Below are positions 43,940 through 53,659 of a stretch of 64,000 nucleotides of DNA, one piece after another. Positions within the stretch are counted from its first letter, which is position 1, and each line of letters opens with the position of its first letter. A model generated the notes under the pieces. That model had not been told where the DNA came from. It made no database searches and saw nothing but the letters and a program-made list of their open reading frames with translations. Position numbers and translations under genes: made by a program. Source of the DNA: Ramlibacter lithotrophicus (GTDB lineage: Bacteria; Pseudomonadota; Gammaproteobacteria; Burkholderiales; Burkholderiaceae_C); the NCBI RefSeq assembly GCF_012184415.1, contig NZ_VTOX01000003.1:1-64000 (forward strand), written 5' to 3'.

Positions 43940-44323
43940 TCAGGCCTCGGTCCTGACCAGGTGGCCGACCATCTTGTCGAGCGAACGGGCGATCCGGATC
44001 GTCGCCTCGGACGGGATCTGGCGCAGCACTTCGCCGCTGTCCTGGTCGATGACTTTCACCAAGGTGTGGCCGCTTTCGTCGTCCACCTCGAACCTGAGGC
44101 TGGTCGAAAGCGTCTTGAGTGCCTGGTTGATTTCCCTGACGGCGCTGTCCGTCTGCCGGGACCCCACGGCATCGGCGGCGGCGTCGGCCGGCCGGTCGGG
44201 GGTGATGTTCTCGCGGCCGTTGTCGCGGGCGACGTCGGTCGCCGTGGCCTGGTTGCGGATGATGGAGAGGACTTCGTCCTGGAGCTGCCGGCGCGAGGCC
44301 TGTTGCACTGGGTTGATCTGCAT
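43940..44323 (-). CDS. flaG: FlaG family protein
   Basis: A 127-residue protein. LRFEVDDESGHTLVKVIDQD followed by EVLRQIPSEATIRIARSLDK is the diagnostic FlaG C-terminal domain. FlaG is found between flagellin and fliD genes in many bacteria and influences filament length. ATG 44323 (MQINPV) was chosen; upstream codons in frame add an unrelated Arg/Pro-rich stretch. Confidence 0.92.
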   Translation of the reverse strand: MQINPVQQASRRQLQDEVLSIIRNQATATDVARDNGRENITPDRPADAAADAVGSRQTDSAVREINQALKTLSTSLRFEVDDESGHTLVKVIDQDSGEVLRQIPSEATIRIARSLDKMVGHLVRTEA

Positions 44324-44423
44324 CTTGCTACTCCTGCTGCCTGGCTTGCGCCTCGCTCCTTCGAAAGACCGCCGGGCCGGGGCGGCTGCTGCGCTGCCAC
44401 GGCCCGCCGGCTGCATCAAACGG

Positions 44424-44450
44424 ACGGGCCGCCGCCGGCGGCACGCCCGT
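44424..44450 (-). terminator. possible terminator or attenuator between fliC and flaG
   Basis: ACGGGC (44424-44429) pairs with GCCCGT (44445-44450) around an inner GCCGCC/GGCGGC palindrome, and on the minus strand it is followed by TCCGTTTG. The stem is strong and the T run poor, so it may only reduce read-through from the highly expressed flagellin gene into flaG-fliD. Confidence 0.4.
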
Positions 44451-44456
44451 TCTCGT

Positions 44457-46112
44457 TTACCGCAGGAGCGACAGGACGCCCTGGGTCGTCTGGTTCGCCT
44501 GGGCGAGCACCGAGGTGCCGGCCTGCTGCAGGATCTGGGCGCGCGACATGTTCGACACTTCCGTGGCGTAGTCGGCGTCTTCGATACGCGAGCGCGAAGC
44601 CTTCAGGTTGTTGATCGTCGTGCCCAGGTTGGAAATCACTGAGTCGAAGCGGTTCTGCACCGCGCCGAGGGAGCCGCGCAGGTTGTCGACTTGCTGCAGG
44701 GCGGCGTCGAGCACGTCCAGCGGGTTGGTCGTGGAAGTGGTGCCGCTGCGTGCGTTCAGGGTGAAGTTGCCGGCGCTGGCCGAGTCGTTGTAGACCTTGT
44801 TGCCCGAACCGTCGGTCACCACGCCGTTCGACTGCTCGAAGTAGCTCGTCACGGTCGTAGCGTCGGTCGTCAGGGCACCCGCGGCCATGTAGACCGGGGT
44901 GGCACCGCCGGTCGTCACGGCACCGCCAGCGGCGACGGCGTAGCCGGGGCCGGCGTTGGTGCTCATCGCGGCACCGGCGGTAGCCCCCTCCAGAGCCGTG
45001 GCGCTGATCGACGCGCCCGTGACGTCGATGGTTGCACCGTCGCCGGTATAGGTCGTGCCGCCCACGACGATCTTGTCGCCGGCCGCGGCGGCAACGGCTG
45101 CGGCCACGTTGGAGGCAGTCGCGGCCGGGTCGGCACCGGCGTTGTTCTTCGTCAAGTTGCCGGTGGCGTCCAGGTAGAGCGCTGCGCCGTCGTCGGCGGC
45201 CGTCATCACGCCGGACGAGTTGATCAGCACGTCCTGCGCGGAGCCGCCGATCGTCACCGTGGCGGCCGTCGAACCGCCGGCGGCCGGCGTGATCTTCGTC
45301 GCGACCGTCGCGGCACCGACGTTGGCGACGTCGAACGAATACGAATCGGTCGCCGAAGCGTACGTATACGTGTTGGCCGTGGCAGCCGCACCATAGCCGG
45401 TGTTGGCGCCCGCATAGGTCACCGTGTTGCCGTTGGCGACCGCGTCGAACACGTTGGCCCGCGTCGCGGCCGTGTTGTTCACCGTCTTGTCGAACTGCTG
45501 CGTGCCGTTCACGGTCGCGCCCGCCACGAAGCCGCCGACCAGCAGGTCGGCCTCGGTGGCCGCGGTGTTCACGGTGCCCGAACCGTTGACGTTGAACCCG
45601 GTGATGCTGAGCGAGTCGGCGTTGATCGCCTGCAGGTCGATGTTGATCGTCTCGCCGTCGTTGGCGCCGACCTGGATGGTCAGGCTGCCCACGCCGTCCT
45701 TGAGCACCTTGACGCCGTTGAAGTCGGTCTGCTCGGAGGTGCGGTTGATTTCGGCGATGCGCTGGTCGATTTCCGACTGGATGGAATCGAGGTCGCTGTC
45801 GCTGTTGGAGCCGTTGGCGGCCTGCACGGCCAGCTCGCGGATGCGCTGCAGGTTGCCGTTGATTTCGCCGAGGGCGCCTTCCGTCGTCTGCGCCAGCGAG
45901 ATGCCGTCGTTGGCATTGCGCTGGGCTTGCGTCAGGCCGCGAATGTTGGCCGTGAAGCGGTTCGCGATGGCCTGGCCGGCGGCGTCGTCCTTCGCGCTGT
46001 TGATGCGCATGCCGGACGACAAGCGCTGGATGGCGCTGTTGAGCGACAGCTGCGAGCTCTTCATGTTCTGCTGCGTGACCAGCGACAGAACGTTCGTGTT
46101 GATGACTGTCAT
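44457..46112 (-). CDS. fliC: flagellin FliC
   Basis: A 551-residue flagellin. The N-terminal D0/D1 (TVINTNVLSLVTQQNMKSSQ, then RLSSGMRINSAKDDAAGQAI) and C-terminal D1/D0 (SRIEDADYATEVSNMSRAQI, then VLAQANQTTQGVLSLLR) are fully conserved. The central 300 or so residues are Ala/Thr/Gly-rich and form the surface domains. GGAG lies nine bases before ATG 46112. It is transcribed from a sigma-28-type promoter and exported with FliS. Only one flagellin gene is in the window. Confidence 0.98.
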   Translation of the reverse strand: MTVINTNVLSLVTQQNMKSSQLSLNSAIQRLSSGMRINSAKDDAAGQAIANRFTANIRGLTQAQRNANDGISLAQTTEGALGEINGNLQRIRELAVQAANGSNSDSDLDSIQSEIDQRIAEINRTSEQTDFNGVKVLKDGVGSLTIQVGANDGETINIDLQAINADSLSITGFNVNGSGTVNTAATEADLLVGGFVAGATVNGTQQFDKTVNNTAATRANVFDAVANGNTVTYAGANTGYGAAATANTYTYASATDSYSFDVANVGAATVATKITPAAGGSTAATVTIGGSAQDVLINSSGVMTAADDGAALYLDATGNLTKNNAGADPAATASNVAAAVAAAAGDKIVVGGTTYTGDGATIDVTGASISATALEGATAGAAMSTNAGPGYAVAAGGAVTTGGATPVYMAAGALTTDATTVTSYFEQSNGVVTDGSGNKVYNDSASAGNFTLNARSGTTSTTNPLDVLDAALQQVDNLRGSLGAVQNRFDSVISNLGTTINNLKASRSRIEDADYATEVSNMSRAQILQQAGTSVLAQANQTTQGVLSLLR

Positions 46113-46201
46113 GAGATGAATCTCCGAGTTGAGGTTGCCGGCCTGTGCCGTAACGCTCTATCCCCTCCTGAGGCAGGGCCGGTGATGTAGCGTCCCCCTC
46201 T

Positions 46202-46228
46202 TTATCGGCACCGTCTCCGCATCGATGA
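46202..46228 (-). promoter_or_regulatory. sigma-28 (FliA) promoter of fliC
   Basis: On the minus strand GCCGATAA (46202-46209) matches the FliA -10 consensus exactly. Eleven bases upstream lies TCATCGAT (46221-46228), a weak match to the TAAAGTTT -35. The leader would be about 85 bases. The exact -10, the position before flagellin and the presence of fliA in the same cluster make this call fairly safe. The rest of the gap 46113-46299 shows no gene. Confidence 0.75.
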
Positions 46229-46299
46229 GCCCCGCTTCATAGGGAAATGGCTTAACCGCTGAAGCACCTCTCGATCGCGCAGCGCGGTACCCACTGGCT

Positions 46300-46620
46300 T
46301 CACGCCGGCAGGTTCATGATTTCCTGGTACGCGGCGACCAGCCGGTTGCGCACCTGGATGCCGGTCTGGAAGGCGACGTTCGCCTTCTGCAGGTCGATCA
46401 TCACGTCGTTGAGCGACACGCCCGGTGCGCCCAGCTCGAAGGCCTCGGCCTGCGCATGCGCCGCGTTCTGCGCGCCGCTGATGCCGTCCAGGCTGCGCTT
46501 CAACTCGGCGCCGAAGCTGCCCGCGGCGGGCGCCGCCTTCTGGGCCGCAGGGGCCATGCCGTTTTCGATGGACGCGGCGCGCATCTGCTGCAGTACGGAC
46601 TGGATCGCGGGAATGGACAT
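46300..46620 (-). CDS. fliE: flagellar hook-basal body protein FliE
   Basis: A 106-residue FliE: GSFGAELKRSLDGISGAQNA, LGAPGVSLNDVMIDLQKANV and VRNRLVAAYQEIMNLPA are the conserved C-terminal helices. FliE joins the MS ring to the rod and is an early export substrate. It is divergent from fliF, so the 178-base gap 46621-46798 must hold both promoters, although I could not define either. Confidence 0.95.
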   Translation of the reverse strand: MSIPAIQSVLQQMRAASIENGMAPAAQKAAPAAGSFGAELKRSLDGISGAQNAAHAQAEAFELGAPGVSLNDVMIDLQKANVAFQTGIQVRNRLVAAYQEIMNLPA

Positions 46621-46798
46621 GCGGTCACCTGGAACACGAGACCGGGTGAGCCTACCAGCGGGGTGCGGTGCGGAATTGCCCCAAGTGACGGCAAAACCGG
46701 CCCCTGTTCGCCGGATTCAAGCGCGCGGCCGGCCCCCAGAATCGGCACCAGCGCCAAGGCCCCGGGGCCACCCGGGCGGCGCGCTACACCGCATCAAA

Positions 46799-48547
46799 TT
46801 GGCAAACGAACTCAGTGCACCCGTTTCCACCGCGGCCGCCGCGGTCCGCCCGGCCGCGCCCGCCGTGCCCGCGCACGGGGCGGCGGCGGGGCTGCCGGCG
46901 GTCGGCGCCGTGGTCGAACGCGTGCGTTCCCAGCCGCGGCTCGCCCTCATCGTCGGCGCGGCCGCGATCGCGGCGGCCATCGCCGCCGTGGTCCTCTTGG
47001 GCCGCGCGCCTGACTACAAGGTCCTCTACGCCAACGTCTCCGACCGCGACGGCGGCGCGATCATCGCGTCGCTGCAGCAGATGAACGTGCCGTACAAGTT
47101 CACCGAAGGCGGCGGCGCGATCCTGGTGCCGGCCGACAAGGTGGCGGAGGCGCGGCTGAAGCTCGCGGCCCAGGGCCTGCCCAAGGCCGGCGCCGCCGGC
47201 TTCGAACTGCTGGACAACCAGAAGTTCGGCACCAGCCAGTTCGCCGAGCAGGTGAATTACCAGCGTGGGCTGGAAGGCGAGCTGGCGCGCTCGATCGGCT
47301 CGATCGGCGCCGTGGAGTCGGCGCGGGTGCACCTGGCCCTGCCCAAGGCCTCGCTGTTCGTGCGCGACCAGAAGAAGCCCTCGGCGTCGGTCGTGCTCAC
47401 CTTGCACCGCGGCCGCGGCGTCGACGACGGCCAGGTCAGCGCGATCGTCCACATGGTCTCGAGCAGCGTGCCCGAGCTCGACCCGAAGGCCGTCACCGTG
47501 GTCGACCAGCGCGGCAACCTGCTCTCGGCCGCCAATTCGGGCACGCGCGGCCTGGACGGCTCGCAGCTCAAATACGTCGAGAACATCGAGCAGAGCTACG
47601 TGCGCCGCATCGAGGCCATCCTGCAGCCGCTGGTCGGCGCCGGCAACGTGCGGGCGCAGGTGGCGGCCGACGTGGACTTCAGCGTCGTCGAGCACACCGA
47701 CGAGAAATACCGCCCCAACCAGGACGCCGCGACGGCGGCGATCCGCAGCCAGCAGACCAGCGAGTCGTCGCAGGAACGCGGGTCCGGCGCCGGCGGCGTG
47801 CCCGGGGCGCTGTCCAACCAGCCGCCGCCGAACGCCGTGGCGCCGCTGGGCGCGGCCAGCGCTCCCACGCGGGGCGCGAGCGGTGCGCTGCCCCCGGCCA
47901 AGCCCGCCGGCAACGCACGGCGCGACACCACCACCAACTACGAGCTGGACCGGTCGATCCGGCACACCCAGCAGGGCGCGGGCGCGACCAGGCGGCTGTC
48001 GGTGGCCGTCGTGGTCAACCACCGCGAAGTGCGCGCCGCCGACGGCAAGGTGACGATGGCGGCGTTGAGCGCGGCGGAACTGGAACAGGTGCGCAACCTG
48101 GTCAAGGAGGCGATGGGCTTCAGCCAGGCGCGCGGCGACTCGCTCAACGTGGTCAACAGCCCGTTCTCGGTCGAAGCCGTGCCCGAGGTCGTCGTGCCGG
48201 CGTGGAAGGACCCCGCCACCGTCGAACTGGCCAGGACCGGCGCCGGCGCCCTGCTGGCGGCCCTGGCCCTCCTCCTGGTCTTCGTCGCCGTCATGCGGCA
48301 GCGCAAGCGCGCGGCGAAGCAGCCATCCGAACTGGTGGCCGTGGCGCCCCCGGAAGGCGCGGACGCGCAGCAGGCGGCCATCGCCGGCGCGAACGCCACC
48401 CTGCAGCTCGTGCAGGCCGAGCGCGATGCGACGCTCGACCGGCTCAACAGCCGGCGCAAGGCCGACATCGAATACGCGCAGCAGGCCGCGGAGAAGGATC
48501 CGAAGCTGGTCGCTTCGCTGATCCGCCACTGGATGACGACGACATGA
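46799..48547 (+). CDS. fliF: flagellar MS-ring protein FliF
   Basis: A 582-residue protein with two membrane helices (about residues 48-68 and 480-500) and periplasmic ring-building modules between them (YKVLYANVSDRDGGAIIASL; ARVHLALPKASLF). The C-terminal cytosolic tail (near DPKLVASLIRHW) binds FliG. It forms the MS ring and houses the export apparatus. The predicted start is TTG 46799 (ANELSAP); no ATG lies in a suitable place and the ribosome-binding site is poor, so the start is uncertain. It heads the fliF-fliR operon. Confidence 0.95.
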   Translation: MANELSAPVSTAAAAVRPAAPAVPAHGAAAGLPAVGAVVERVRSQPRLALIVGAAAIAAAIAAVVLLGRAPDYKVLYANVSDRDGGAIIASLQQMNVPYKFTEGGGAILVPADKVAEARLKLAAQGLPKAGAAGFELLDNQKFGTSQFAEQVNYQRGLEGELARSIGSIGAVESARVHLALPKASLFVRDQKKPSASVVLTLHRGRGVDDGQVSAIVHMVSSSVPELDPKAVTVVDQRGNLLSAANSGTRGLDGSQLKYVENIEQSYVRRIEAILQPLVGAGNVRAQVAADVDFSVVEHTDEKYRPNQDAATAAIRSQQTSESSQERGSGAGGVPGALSNQPPPNAVAPLGAASAPTRGASGALPPAKPAGNARRDTTTNYELDRSIRHTQQGAGATRRLSVAVVVNHREVRAADGKVTMAALSAAELEQVRNLVKEAMGFSQARGDSLNVVNSPFSVEAVPEVVVPAWKDPATVELARTGAGALLAALALLLVFVAVMRQRKRAAKQPSELVAVAPPEGADAQQAAIAGANATLQLVQAERDATLDRLNSRRKADIEYAQQAAEKDPKLVASLIRHWMTTT

Positions 48548-49542
48548 GCGACACCGGCGCGCGCAAGGGCGCGATCCTGCTGATGGCGCTGGGCGAGGAC
48601 CGCGCGGCGGCCGTCCTCGGCGCCCTCGACACCGGCGAGGTCGAGGCGCTGGGCCTGGCAATGGCCAGGCTGTCCCAGGTCTCCAAGGAGGAACTGGCGG
48701 CGGTGATGGCCGAGTTCCGCGACGAGACCGAGCAACTGTCGGTGCTGCACCTCGACTCGGGCGGCTACGTGCGCGCGGTGCTGCAGAAGGCGCTCGGCAG
48801 CGACCACGCGAGCGGCCTGCTGGACGAGATCCTGCGCTCCGAGATGCCGCGCGGCGGCATCGCGCGCCTGAACCGGCTGGACTCGGTCGAGATCGTGGAG
48901 CTGATCCGCGACGAGCACCCGCAGATCATCGCGACGCTGCTGATCCACCTGGATCGGCTGAAGGCCGCCGAAATCCTGGAGGGACTGCCGGCGCGGCTGC
49001 GTACCGACGTGGTCCTGCGCGTGGCCACCTTCGGCGGCGTGCAGCCGACGGCGCTGGCGGAGTTGACCGACGTGCTGACCGAGATGCTCTCCGGCGACGG
49101 GTTGAAGCGCAGCCGCCTCGGCGGCGTGCGTACGGCGGCGGAAATCGTCAACCTCATGAGCACGTCACAGGAGGAGGAGGTGCTGACGCAGGTCAGGGAC
49201 ACCGACGAGGCGCTGGCCCAGAAGATCGTGGACGAGATGTTCGTCTTCGAGAACCTGCTGGACGTGGACGACCGCAGCATGCAGCGGCTGCTCAAGGACG
49301 TCGACAACGACTCCCTCATCGTGGCACTCAAGGGCGCCACGCCCGAGCTGCGCGAAAAGTTCTTCGGCAACATGTCGCAGCGGGCGGCCGAGGCACTGCG
49401 CGAGGACCTCGAACTGCGCGGCCCGGTGCGGGTGTCGCAGGTGGAGGCCGAGCAGAAGGCCATCCTGCAGGTCGTGCGCGGCCTGGCCGATGCCGGCGAG
49501 ATCGTGATCTCCGCCCCGGGCGCTGATGAACTCGTTGGATGA
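48544..49542 (+). CDS. fliG: flagellar motor switch protein FliG
   Basis: A 332-residue protein with the three armadillo-like FliG parts: the N-domain that binds FliF (ARKGAILLMALGEDRAAAVL), the middle domain with the EHPQ motif (ELIRDEHPQIIATLLIHLD), and the C-domain with charged torque residues (LREKFFGNMSQRAAEALRED). It meets the stator. The ATG overlaps the fliF stop by four bases. Confidence 0.98.
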   Translation: MSDTGARKGAILLMALGEDRAAAVLGALDTGEVEALGLAMARLSQVSKEELAAVMAEFRDETEQLSVLHLDSGGYVRAVLQKALGSDHASGLLDEILRSEMPRGGIARLNRLDSVEIVELIRDEHPQIIATLLIHLDRLKAAEILEGLPARLRTDVVLRVATFGGVQPTALAELTDVLTEMLSGDGLKRSRLGGVRTAAEIVNLMSTSQEEEVLTQVRDTDEALAQKIVDEMFVFENLLDVDDRSMQRLLKDVDNDSLIVALKGATPELREKFFGNMSQRAAEALREDLELRGPVRVSQVEAEQKAILQVVRGLADAGEIVISAPGADELVG

Positions 49543-50215
49543 ACTGACGCGCCGCCCGGCGCCGGCCGCGAGCGCCTGGCAGCGCTGGGAAATGGGTTCG
49601 GTCGCGCGGCCCGCGCCCGCCCGTGCGGCGCCGGCCGCCGCGGCGCGTCCGCGCGAGCCGGCGGTCGACCCCGCCGAACTCGAACGCCTGCGCCAGCAGG
49701 CGCGGGACGCCGGGATGGCCGAAGGCCGCAAGGCGGGCCTCGCGCAAGGCCATGACCAGGGCTATGCGGCCGGGCTCGCCGCCGGCAAGGCGGCCATGGA
49801 ACAACAGGCCGCGCAGCTGCTGGCGACCGCCGCCAGCCTCCCGGCGGCGTTGCGCCGCGCCGAGGAGGATCTGGCCGAGGCCGTCGTCGCCCTGGCCCTG
49901 GACCTCGCGCGGCAGGTGATCCATCGTTCGCTGGACGCCAGGCCTGAGCTGCTCGTGCCCGTGGTGCAAGACCTGCTGCGCCGCGAGCCCGCGTTGCAGG
50001 GCGAGCCGCGCCTGCTGCTGCACCCGCTGGACGCCGAACTGGTGGCCGGGGTGCTGGGCGCCGAACTGCGGGCCGCGGGCTGGCAGGTCCTGCCGGACGA
50101 CACCGTCACGCGCGGCGGCTGCCTTGTCCGGGCCGGCAGCGGCGCCCACGACGCGACCCTGGAAACGCGCTGGACGCGGGTGAGCGCCGCGCTCGCCGGC
50201 ATGCCGGCGGCCTGA
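49526..50215 (+). CDS. fliH: flagellar export regulator FliH
   Basis: A 229-residue protein with a Pro/Ala-rich N-terminus, a coiled coil with GxxxG-like spacing (RDAGMAEGRKAGLAQGHDQG) that is typical of FliH, and a C-terminal domain (AVVALALDLARQVIHRSLDA). It binds the ATPase FliI and docks it to the C ring and FlhA. Its start lies 17 bases inside fliG. Confidence 0.93.
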   Translation: MNSLDELTRRPAPAASAWQRWEMGSVARPAPARAAPAAAARPREPAVDPAELERLRQQARDAGMAEGRKAGLAQGHDQGYAAGLAAGKAAMEQQAAQLLATAASLPAALRRAEEDLAEAVVALALDLARQVIHRSLDARPELLVPVVQDLLRREPALQGEPRLLLHPLDAELVAGVLGAELRAAGWQVLPDDTVTRGGCLVRAGSGAHDATLETRWTRVSAALAGMPAA

Positions 50216-50218
50216 GCC

Positions 50219-51631
50219 ATGCCCGACGCGAGCATCGCCACCCCGGCCGCCAACCCCCACACGCGGGCCTGGCAGGCCCGCCTGGACGGGTGCCGCGCCC
50301 AGGTACGCGCCGTCGAGCCCACCGTCACTTCGGGCCGGCTCACGCGCGCGGTCGGCCTGGTGCTGGAGGCGGTGGGCCTGCAACTGCCGGTCGGCAGCGA
50401 CTGCCTGATCGAACTGGCCACCGGCAACGGGCGCGCGCACGCCGAGGCCGAGGTGGTGGGCTTCGCCGGCGATCGCCTGTTCCTGATGCCGCAGACCGAG
50501 GTGGCGGGCCTGTTGCCGGGAGCGCGGGTGTTCGCCGCTGCCACGGTCGCGTCCGCCGGCGCCTCGTTGCCGGCCGCGACCAAGCAGCTGCCGGTCGGAG
50601 CCGGCATGCTGGGGCGGGTCGTGGACGCCGGGGGCCGGCCCCTGGACGGTCTCGGCCCGCTGGACGCGACGCGCAAGGTGCCGCTCGGCGCGCCGCCCAT
50701 CAACCCGCTGACCCGCGCGCCGATCGACTCGGTGCTGGACGTGGGCGTGCGGGCCATCAACGCGATGCTCACCGTGGGCCGCGGCCAGCGCATGGGCCTG
50801 TTCGCGGGCTCCGGCGTCGGCAAGAGCGTGCTGCTCGGGATGATGGCGCGCTACACCAGCGCCGAGGTGATCGTCGTCGGCCTGATCGGCGAGCGCGGCC
50901 GCGAAGTCAAGGAGTTCATCGAACACACGCTGGGCCCCGAAGGGCTGGCCCGCTCGGTCGTGGTGGCGGCGCCGGCCGACACTTCCCCCTTGCTGCGGCT
51001 GCAGGGCGCGGCCTACGCGACGTGCCTGGCCGAGCACTTCCGGGACCAGGGCAAGGACGTGCTGCTGATCATGGATTCGCTCACCCGGTATGCGATGGCG
51101 CAGCGCGAGATCGCCCTGGCGGTCGGCGAGCCGCCGGCCACCAAGGGCTATCCGCCATCGGTGTTCGCCAAGCTGCCGGCCCTGGTGGAGCGGGCCGGCA
51201 ACGCCGACCACGGCGGCGGCTCGATCACGGCGTTCTACACCGTGCTGTCCGAAGGCGACGACCAGCAGGACCCGATCGCCGACGCCGCCCGCGCCATTCT
51301 GGACGGCCACATCGTGCTTTCGCGCACGCTCGCCGAGGCCGGCCACTACCCGGCCATCGACATCGAGGCTTCGATCAGCCGGGCGATGACTTCGCTGATC
51401 GACCCCGGCCAGTTCGACGTCGTGCGCCGGTTCAAGCAGACGCTCTCGCGCTACCAGCGCAACCGCGACCTGATCAGCGTCGGCGCCTATTCGCCGGGCC
51501 ATGACCGGCAGCTGGACGAGGCGATCGCCCTGTACCCGCGCCTGGAAGCCTTCCTGCAGCAGCAGATGCACGAACGCACCGACTACGCCCAGTCCATCGC
51601 CCGCCTGGGCGCCATCTTCCCGACCAATTGA
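50219..51631 (+). CDS. fliI: flagellum-specific ATPase FliI
   Basis: A 470-residue ATPase related to the F1 beta subunit. Walker A is in [17 protein letters not shown], Walker B in [20 protein letters not shown], and the type III ATPase signature [16 protein letters not shown] follows. It unfolds substrates and releases chaperones at the export gate with FliH and FliJ. It starts three bases after fliH. Confidence 0.98.
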   Translation: MPDASIATPAANPHTRAWQARLDGCRAQVRAVEPTVTSGRLTRAVGLVLEAVGLQLPVGSDCLIELATGNGRAHAEAEVVGFAGDRLFLMPQTEVAGLLPGARVFAAATVASAGASLPAATKQLPVGAGMLGRVVDAGGRPLDGLGPLDATRKVPLGAPPINPLTRAPIDSVLDVGVRAINAMLTVGRGQRMGLFAGSGVGKSVLLGMMARYTSAEVIVVGLIGERGREVKEFIEHTLGPEGLARSVVVAAPADTSPLLRLQGAAYATCLAEHFRDQGKDVLLIMDSLTRYAMAQREIALAVGEPPATKGYPPSVFAKLPALVERAGNADHGGGSITAFYTVLSEGDDQQDPIADAARAILDGHIVLSRTLAEAGHYPAIDIEASISRAMTSLIDPGQFDVVRRFKQTLSRYQRNRDLISVGAYSPGHDRQLDEAIALYPRLEAFLQQQMHERTDYAQSIARLGAIFPTN

Positions 51632-51641
51632 GAAGCAGCAC

Positions 51642-52103
51642 ATGCCTTCGCAACTCCCGATCGGTACCCTCTCCCAGCTCGCGCGCAACCGCACCGACGA
51701 GGCGGCACGCAAGCTTGCCGCGCTGCGCGACGCCAACCTCGGCGCGTCGGCGAAACTGGACCTGCTGCTGCAATACCGCCAGGAGTACGCGCGCCAGCTG
51801 CACTCGCTGCTGGCGCAAGGCGCCACCACGGCCCAGTGGCGCAACTACCAGGAGTTCATGCGGGCGCTCGATGCCGGCATCGAGCACCAGCGCGCCGCGG
51901 CGGCCCAGGCGCAGGCCCGGCTGGAAGGCGGCCGCGTCGACTGGCAACACCAGCGGCGCCGGCTCAATGCCTACGAGACGCTGGCCGACCGCCTCCAGCG
52001 GCAGGAGGCGATCGTCCAGGGCCGGCGCGAGCAGCGTGCGAGCGACGAGCAGGCGGCGCGCATGGCACAGGCCGGCGTCGCGCATGCCGGGGAGGTGCGA
52101 TGA
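51642..52103 (+). CDS. fliJ: flagellar export protein FliJ
   Basis: A 153-residue, highly charged, all-helical coiled-coil protein in the standard place after fliI. AKLDLLLQYRQEYARQLHSL and the Gln/Arg-rich second helix (VDWQHQRRRLNAYETLADRL) match FliJ. It inserts into the FliI ring and activates the FlhA gate. Its stop overlaps the fliK start. Confidence 0.93.
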   Translation: MPSQLPIGTLSQLARNRTDEAARKLAALRDANLGASAKLDLLLQYRQEYARQLHSLLAQGATTAQWRNYQEFMRALDAGIEHQRAAAAQAQARLEGGRVDWQHQRRRLNAYETLADRLQRQEAIVQGRREQRASDEQAARMAQAGVAHAGEVR

Positions 52104-53551
52104 CGCCCGCGGTCCTGCAGGCACTGTCGATCGCCGCGCCGGCCGCCTCCGCGCGGCAGGCTGCGGCCGCCACGCCTGGCGATGGGCCGGCCAGCTTCGC
52201 GGACACCCTCGATGCCTCGGTCGACGCCCTCTCCGAAGACGGCGAGCTGCAATCCGCCGCCGCGCCCGACGCACTCGCGAGCGAGCTGCCACGACTCGAC
52301 GCCATGGCCATGATGCTGGCCGCCGCGCTGCCCGCGACCGACGCGGGCCGTCGTGCGGCGCCCGGCGACGGGCAGGCGAGCCTCGCGGCGCTCCTGGACG
52401 TCCCGCGCCAGGCCCCCACCGGCCCCGGCGAGCACGCGGCCCGCGAGGCCGACGAGCCGCAAGGTGGCGCCGCGCCGGAAGCCCTCGCGACCGGGCAGGC
52501 CCGCTTCGACGCCCTGGCGCTCATGCTGGCCGCCACGCCGGCCGTGCCCGGCCAGGGAGCACCGATGCCGGCTACGACCTTGCCGGGCGCAGGACCACGG
52601 GCCCTGCCCGTCGACCCGCGGCCCGGCCTGGACGCCCCCGCCGCGGCGCTGGCCGTGCCGCACGCGGCCGCCGCCCCCGCGGGTCTGCCGCCGCCGCCTG
52701 CCGCCCGCGTGCAGGCCGCGCCTGAGCCCGGAATTCCCGCGCCGCAAGGCCAGTGGCGCCAGCTCCCCGCCACGTCGGCCGCAACCTCGGAAGCCACCCC
52801 GGACGTCGGCGTCGTCGCCCTGCCCCCGCCGGCAGCCACGGTGGCCGCCGCAGCTGCGGCAACGGCAACGGCACCAGCGGTCGCGGCGAGCGCAACCGCC
52901 CGCAACGTTGCGGCGCCGGCGGCCGCGTCGGTCTCGTCCCCCGCCGCGCCGCCACGCGCCCCCATAGAACTCCAGGGCGATCCGGCAGCGCCCTCCGCCG
53001 CGCTCGCGTCCGACGTCGAACTGGCGGCGGCGCCCGAGGCCGCGCCGGCGCCGCCCCAGCTGCCGCCGGCCACGGGCCTCCCCGCGCCCACGGTCGCGTC
53101 CGCCCCGGCCGGGCCGGCCACCGTGGCGCACCTGGCGCCGCCGGTCGGCGCTCCCGACTGGGCCCCGGCCCTGGCGCAGCAGATCGTGCGGCTGCCGGCC
53201 GGCGGCGAAGTTGAACTGCACCTCAATCCGGCGGAGCTCGGCCCCTTGCACGTGAAGCTCTCGCTGGTCGAAAGCCAGGCGCAGGTCCTGTTCGTCACCG
53301 AGCACGCCGCGGTGCGCCATGCCCTGGAGGCAGCGCTGCCCCAATTGCGCACGGGCCTCGCGGAGAGCGGGATCAACCTCGGCCAGGCAACGGTCGGCTC
53401 CGGTGCCGGCGAGCAGCGGACCGGCCAGGACGGCGGCGAGCGGCCGGCTCGCGGGGAGCAGGCGGCGCCCCGCGACGAGCGCGGGCCGGCCAAGCCGCAC
53501 GGCGGCGCCGTGCGCGGCGGCCGTGCCGGAGCCGTCGACACCTTCGCCTGA
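52100..53551 (+). CDS. fliK: flagellar hook-length control protein FliK
   Basis: A 483-residue protein. The first 370 or so residues are Ala/Pro-rich low-complexity sequence that acts as the ruler. The C-terminal FliK domain (QIVRLPAGGEVELHLNPAEL followed by GPLHVKLSL) interacts with FlhB to change export specificity. The ATG overlaps the fliJ stop by four bases. The following 108-base gap is the largest within this operon. Confidence 0.92.
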   Translation: MTPAVLQALSIAAPAASARQAAAATPGDGPASFADTLDASVDALSEDGELQSAAAPDALASELPRLDAMAMMLAAALPATDAGRRAAPGDGQASLAALLDVPRQAPTGPGEHAAREADEPQGGAAPEALATGQARFDALALMLAATPAVPGQGAPMPATTLPGAGPRALPVDPRPGLDAPAAALAVPHAAAAPAGLPPPPAARVQAAPEPGIPAPQGQWRQLPATSAATSEATPDVGVVALPPPAATVAAAAAATATAPAVAASATARNVAAPAAASVSSPAAPPRAPIELQGDPAAPSAALASDVELAAAPEAAPAPPQLPPATGLPAPTVASAPAGPATVAHLAPPVGAPDWAPALAQQIVRLPAGGEVELHLNPAELGPLHVKLSLVESQAQVLFVTEHAAVRHALEAALPQLRTGLAESGINLGQATVGSGAGEQRTGQDGGERPARGEQAAPRDERGPAKPHGGAVRGGRAGAVDTFA

Positions 53552-53659
53552 GGCCGGCCGGCGATCCCGCGAGCAGAGGGGATTTCCCGGGCTTCATCGG
53601 CGCTTCGGATTCGCCCCGGCCGGCCAAGAATAGCCTCCGACGCGAAGACAAGCAGCACC

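Noticed and set aside
46621..46798. Sigma-54 promoters for fliE and fliF
   Set aside because: I looked for GG-N10-GC spaced elements on both strands and found none that match well enough to report.
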